Assembly: GCA_947629875.1 (NCBI GenBank)
Contig: CANRFK010000062.1
Span: 1 to 7,803 of the forward strand
DNA: 7,803 bases
Direction: 5' to 3'
Source: an uncultured Clostridia bacterium
GTDB taxonomy: Bacteria; Bacillota; Clostridia; Christensenellales; Borkfalkiaceae
Positions 5,533 through 7,803 of this stretch are shown piece after piece; position 1 is the first letter of the stretch, and each line of letters opens with the position of its first letter. The notes under the pieces are model-generated. The model was not told the origin of the DNA and did no database searches. It saw only the letters and a list, made by a program, of their open reading frames with translations. Position numbers and translations under genes: made by a program.

Positions 5533-6969
5533 ATGAAGCTGGAAGCACTTGCAAAGGAAGCGGAAGGGACGGTGCGCGGGGGGAGCGCGGAAATTTCGGG
5601 GCTGTGCACGGATAGCCGCGTGGCGGGCGAGGGGGATCTCTTCTTCTGTCTGAACGGCACGCACGTAGATTCCCATAAATTCGCCTTCGAGGCGGAGGCG
5701 CGTGGAGCCGCCGCGATCGTCTGCGAGCATGAGCTCGACGTCGGCATTCCGCAACTTGTCGTGAAGGATGGAAGATCGGCATTGTCGCAGTCCGCGGCGG
5801 CGTTTTACGGGCACCCCGAGAAGAGCCTCTCCACGGTTGGCGTCACGGGCACCAACGGCAAGACGACGGTGACGCGGATGCTCTATGAAATTTTTTCCGC
5901 AGAGGGGAAGAAGGCGGGCGTCATCGGCACGCTCGGCGCGCAGTACGGAAAGGTCACCGTCGATCCCGCGCTGACGACGCCCGACCCCGTCGACCTCTTC
6001 GCCTTGCTCGCGGAGATGAAAAAAAGCGGCGTGCAGTTTGTCGCCATGGAGGTCTCGGCGCATGCGCTCGCCCTCAAAAAGGAGGCGCCCATCGTGTACG
6101 ACGCGGCCGTCTTCACCAATCTCACGCAGGATCACCTCGATTTTTTCGGCACCATGGAGGCCTACGGCGCGGCGAAGCGCACGCTGTTTACGGACAAGCG
6201 TTGCCGCCTTGCCGTGCTGAACGCGGACGACCAATTTACAAAGACGCTTGCGGGAGGGGTGCGCGCGGTCACGTACGGGCTGGATTCGCCCGCCGATTGC
6301 TTTGCGCTCCCCGAGGAGGAGAGCACGGCGGGCACACGCGTGCTTCTCAATTTGGAGGACGAACTGTGCGAGGCGCAACTGAAAATGGCGGGCAGGTTCA
6401 ACGTGTACAACGCGCTCGCGGCGGCGACGGCGGCGCACGGGTTGGGCGTCTCCGTGGAAGCCATCGCGCGCGGGCTTTCCAACACCACGGTGAACGGCAG
6501 GTTGGAGCGTGTGGGAAGCTACCGCGGGGCGGATATTTTTGTGGACTTCGCGCACACGCCCGACGGGCTGGAAAAATCGCTCACTGCCCTCCGCGGATAT
6601 TGCGCGGGCAAGCTCGTCGTGCTCTTCGGGTGCGGCGGCAACCGCGACCGCGAAAAGCGCCCCATCATGGGGAAAATCGCGGCGAAGTGCAGCGACTACG
6701 CCGTCATCACTTCGGACAATCCCCGCTATGAGGATCCCTGCGCCATTATCGGCGAGATTGCCGCGGGGTTCACCGAAATCGGCACGCATTATACCGCCAT
6801 CGAGGAACGGGAACGGGCGATCGGGTACGCACTTTCTCTCCTTGAAAAGGGGGATATTTTGCTCGTGGCGGGCAAGGGAGGGGAGACGACGCAGGAGATC
6901 ATGGGAATAAAATACGCCTACGATGACAAAGATGTGATAAAAACGCACATCGGGGGACGCGATGCGTAA
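5533..6969 (+). CDS. murE: UDP-MurNAc-L-Ala-D-Glu:meso-diaminopimelate ligase
   Basis: MurE is the cytoplasmic ATP-dependent ligase that adds the third stem-peptide residue to UDP-MurNAc-L-Ala-D-Glu. The 478-residue product has normal length and three-domain organisation. Visible are CTDSR in the UDP-binding N-domain, the P-loop GTNGKTT (residues 106-112), MEVSAHAL (usually EVSSHAL), FTNLTQDHLDFF, the probable carbamylated lysine in AAKRTLF (Lys215), NGRLE, FVDFAHTPDGLEK, FGCGGNRDREKRP and DNPR (395-398). DNPR is the hallmark of meso-diaminopimelate rather than lysine specificity. Start ATG 5533 has GGAGG at 5521-5525, 7 bases away, and lies 2 bases after the PBP stop. The frame stays open upstream inside the PBP gene, but that part is an overlap artefact. 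Its end overlaps mraY by 8 bases. Confidence 0.96.
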   Translation: MKLEALAKEAEGTVRGGSAEISGLCTDSRVAGEGDLFFCLNGTHVDSHKFAFEAEARGAAAIVCEHELDVGIPQLVVKDGRSALSQSAAAFYGHPEKSLSTVGVTGTNGKTTVTRMLYEIFSAEGKKAGVIGTLGAQYGKVTVDPALTTPDPVDLFALLAEMKKSGVQFVAMEVSAHALALKKEAPIVYDAAVFTNLTQDHLDFFGTMEAYGAAKRTLFTDKRCRLAVLNADDQFTKTLAGGVRAVTYGLDSPADCFALPEEESTAGTRVLLNLEDELCEAQLKMAGRFNVYNALAAATAAHGLGVSVEAIARGLSNTTVNGRLERVGSYRGADIFVDFAHTPDGLEKSLTALRGYCAGKLVVLFGCGGNRDREKRPIMGKIAAKCSDYAVITSDNPRYEDPCAIIGEIAAGFTEIGTHYTAIEERERAIGYALSLLEKGDILLVAGKGGETTQEIMGIKYAYDDKDVIKTHIGGRDA

Positions 6970-7803
6970 TTTGCTCTTCTGTTTTTTATCGGCGTTTGCC
7001 CTGTCCGCCGCACTGCTCTTGCTCCTCATTCCCCTGTTGAAGCGGCTGGGCGCGGGGCAAAATATTCTCTCCTACGTGAAGGAACACATACAAAAGAGCG
7101 GGACACCCACCATGGGCGGGCTCGCTTTTATTGCTGCCGCCGTCATTTCTGCGGCAATTTTTGCGGAGAAGGATGCGACCTTCCCCGTTGTGCTCGCCGT
7201 GGGGCTCGGATATCTCGCCGTGGGCTTTTTGGACGACCTCCTCAAAAAACTGCGCGGGAAGAATTTGGGACTGCGGCCGTATCAGAAAATCATCTTCCAG
7301 CTTGCCGTCGCCGTGATGGCAAGCGTCTATTGTTGCCTCAACGGGCTCACGATTTTGCGCATGCCCTATTCCCGCGCGGCGTACGACATCGGCTGGGGCA
7401 TGTTGCCGCTCGGGGTGCTCGTCTTTGTCGCCACGGTGAACAGCGTCAACTTAACGGACGGGCTAGACGGGCTCGCGGGCTCGGTGAGCGCGGTGTTCTT
7501 TGCGGTGATGGGGGCGCTTCTTTTGTTGCAGGGGACAGGCAGTGCGCTCTCCACGCTCTCGGTTGCGCTCGTCGGCGCGCTGTGCGCCTTCCTCCTCTTC
7601 AACGTCAACCGTGCAAGCATTTTTATGGGGGATACGGGCTCGCTCTCCCTCGGCGGGTTCGCCTCCGCGGTCGCGCTCTTTTCGGGGAATGCCCTCGCCG
7701 TGCCCATTGTCGGCGCAACCTTTGTCCTTTCAAGCATATCCGTCATCCTTCAGGTAATATACTATAAAAAAACGGGCAGACGGATCTTTTTGATGGCGCC
7801 CAT
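6962..7803 (+). CDS. mraY: Phospho-N-acetylmuramoyl-pentapeptide-transferase (partial, cut by window end)
   Basis: MraY is the polytopic membrane enzyme that transfers phospho-MurNAc-pentapeptide from UDP to undecaprenyl phosphate, making lipid I. About 280 codons are present and the 3' end is outside the window. Family signatures are clear: KSGTPTMGG (residues 45-53), FLDDLLKK with the Asp91/Asp92 pair, NLTDGLDGLAG (163-172), FMGDTGSL (221-228, catalytic Asp224) and QVIYYKKTGRRIFLMAP at the very edge, where the HHHFE motif would follow. Several hydrophobic helices are visible, including the N-terminal one (about 4-25). Start ATG 6962 lies inside the end of murE (8-base overlap) with GGGGG at 6952-6956 as the ribosome binding site, so translation is probably coupled. 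murF is not between murE and mraY, as in Bacillus subtilis. Confidence 0.96.
   Translation, partial: MRNLLFCFLSAFALSAALLLLLIPLLKRLGAGQNILSYVKEHIQKSGTPTMGGLAFIAAAVISAAIFAEKDATFPVVLAVGLGYLAVGFLDDLLKKLRGKNLGLRPYQKIIFQLAVAVMASVYCCLNGLTILRMPYSRAAYDIGWGMLPLGVLVFVATVNSVNLTDGLDGLAGSVSAVFFAVMGALLLLQGTGSALSTLSVALVGALCAFLLFNVNRASIFMGDTGSLSLGGFASAVALFSGNALAVPIVGATFVLSSISVILQVIYYKKTGRRIFLMAP

Noticed and set aside
4769..5782. Long open frame antisense to the PBP and murE genes
   Set aside because: Crosses a gene boundary of confident genes and has an Arg/His/Pro-rich composition typical of shadow frames.
5443..7029. Long (528-codon) open frame antisense to murE
   Set aside because: Despite its length, its translation is Arg/His-rich and mirrors the murE codon pattern. 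murE itself shows every family motif.
1..7803. tRNA, rRNA, CRISPR array, insertion sequence or phage signatures
   Set aside because: I looked for repeats with regular spacers, terminal inverted repeats with transposase motifs, and tRNA-like cloverleaf ends, and saw none. All coding content is core division and cell-wall genes.

Overview
The window is an ordinary but well-preserved stretch of a bacterial division and cell-wall (dcw) cluster. It most likely comes from a GC-rich member of the Firmicutes, class Clostridia. The evidence is the gene order mraZ-rsmH-ftsL-PBP-murE-mraY (the Bacillus/Clostridium arrangement, with no murF between murE and mraY), strong GGAGG-type ribosome binding sites, GTG starts, a meso-diaminopimelate-type MurE, and the Cys-x-Cys tail of RsmH. 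TGA serves as a stop codon (rpsT, murI, rsmH), so the standard bacterial code applies. I cannot place the organism more precisely from sequence alone.

Layout. Bases 1-241 hold no convincing gene. They are strongly purine-biased on the + strand (about 78% by my count), with a run of ten G, a G-quadruplex-like cluster and degenerate repeats. Next comes rpsT (ribosomal protein S20) on the minus strand, with its own promoter, GTG start and intrinsic terminator; a weaker second terminator-like hairpin lies about 100 bases further on. Everything from 671 onward is on the + strand: murI (glutamate racemase), a 138-base control region, mraZ, rsmH, an ftsL-like gene, a class B penicillin-binding protein (ftsI/pbp2 type), murE, and mraY cut by the window end.

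How the genes work together. MurI makes D-glutamate for the peptidoglycan stem peptide. MurE adds the third residue. MraY moves the finished UDP-MurNAc-pentapeptide onto the lipid carrier. The PBP cross-links the product at the septum, with the FtsL-like protein as its expected membrane partner. RsmH methylates 16S rRNA, and MraZ is the cluster's own transcription factor. The genes from mraZ to mraY are tightly packed (gaps of 1, 41, 75 and 2 bases, then an 8-base overlap) and look like one operon. It is driven by a near-consensus promoter just upstream of mraZ and preceded by an array of MraZ-type boxes at about 10-base spacing.

I do not see an undescribed system here. The points most worth a second look are: (1) the PBP reading frame continues upstream of its first standard start codon to an ATA codon at an ideal distance from a strong Shine-Dalgarno; (2) the five-box MraZ operator overlapping the -35 element; (3) an FtsL-like protein with an unusually long, Ala/Pro-rich cytoplasmic domain and an exact 12-bp tandem duplication in its conserved C-terminal motif.
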